Assembly (NCBI GenBank): GCA_018340375.1
Contig: JAFFJZ010000003.1
Location: forward strand, 52,173,006-52,237,005
DNA length: 64,000 nucleotides
Source: Gonatopus flavifemur
Lineage: Eukaryota; Arthropoda; Insecta; Hymenoptera; Dryinidae
Direction of reading: 5' to 3'
A program made the translations under genes and the position numbers. The notes beneath the pieces were generated by a model. The model saw nothing but the letters and a program-made list of their open reading frames with translations, was not told the origin of the DNA and did not search any database. The stretch's first letter is position 1; each line of letters opens with the position of its first letter. Positions 63,851 to 64,000 of the stretch are shown one piece after another.

Positions 63851-64000
63851 GATCAACTTGAATCAATTGATGTTCCTAGCACAGAATTTCCGATTAGTAT
63901 TTTTCCACAATCTACAACCAGTTTTGAAACAGACATCATTGATACAATCACAAAATCTCTGTGCAATGACCTTGTAGAGATTCCTCTCAGTGTTCCGATA
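63851..64000 (+). CDS. Possible internal exon of a host gene, cut by the window end
   Basis: After an acceptor-like TTCAATTGCAG, 50 codons are open to the end of the window: DQLESIDVPSTEFPISIF, then PQSTTSFETDIIDTITKSL and CNDLVEIPLSVPI. Codon choice is mixed and the text is non-repetitive, acidic and Ser/Thr-rich. I recognise no domain. It could equally be a chance frame or part of an unknown element. Confidence 0.35.

Overview
The window looks like AT-rich intergenic or intronic DNA from an arthropod, most likely an insect. I see no conventional single-copy host gene, no rRNA or tRNA gene, and nothing prokaryotic. Almost every readable coding stretch belongs to a transposable element: Copia and Gypsy LTR retrotransposons; CR1/Jockey-like, RTE-like and R1/LOA-like LINEs; mariner, Tc1 and hAT DNA transposons; MITEs; and one less familiar element with TIRs of about 1 kb. 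Assignment to an insect rests on this mixture and on family resemblance; I cannot name a species.

Layout. 1-2799: 5' end of a Copia element (minus strand) with a Tc1 element in its LTR. 3720-5562: decayed R1/LOA-like LINE. 5563-6763: GC-richer unassigned DNA. 6764-7806: CR1-like 3' end. 7948-8067: MULE-type MITE. 8264-9775: diverged relative of the long-TIR element. 9810-12729: LINE fragments, mainly an RTE-like EN-RT on the minus strand split by a 0.8 kb insertion. 12730-13920: one arm of a palindromic repeat carrying a hAT-like MITE. 15050-20222: hAT (ZMYM1/DUF4371-like) pseudogene split by a 3.9 kb element (16251-20162) that has a 4-bp target duplication and a two-exon gene of a poorly characterised transposase-like family. 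20469-24284: MITE cluster. 25031-27425: diverged noncoding repeat holding a full-length mariner with an uninterrupted ORF but an Asp-to-Glu change at a catalytic site. 27426-30626: Gypsy 5' half. 30606-31282: RTE-like 3' end and mariner end. 31656-33885: CR1-like copy. 34560-45744: a second hAT, split by a 3.3 kb TIR element (itself holding a MITE and the palindromic repeat) and near a complete Copia element (40046-44672). 47406-48699 and 55528-56820: two nearly identical mariners that share one premature stop. 51695-59482: the longest CR1-like copy, with ORF1 and ORF2, broken by an internally deleted mariner and by a 3.1 kb LTR-like insertion that carries the second mariner. 59483-64000: unassigned DNA, a GC-rich block, more of the noncoding repeat, a mariner end, and a possible host exon at the right edge.

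The elements do not act together as a pathway; their relation is nesting. Several insertions can be read to the base because the interrupted reading frame is restored when they are removed. This gives target duplications and relative ages. Nearly all coding regions carry stops or frameshifts; the best preserved are the 25.6 kb mariner, the Gypsy gag, CR1 ORF1, the Copia pol and the long-TIR element gene.
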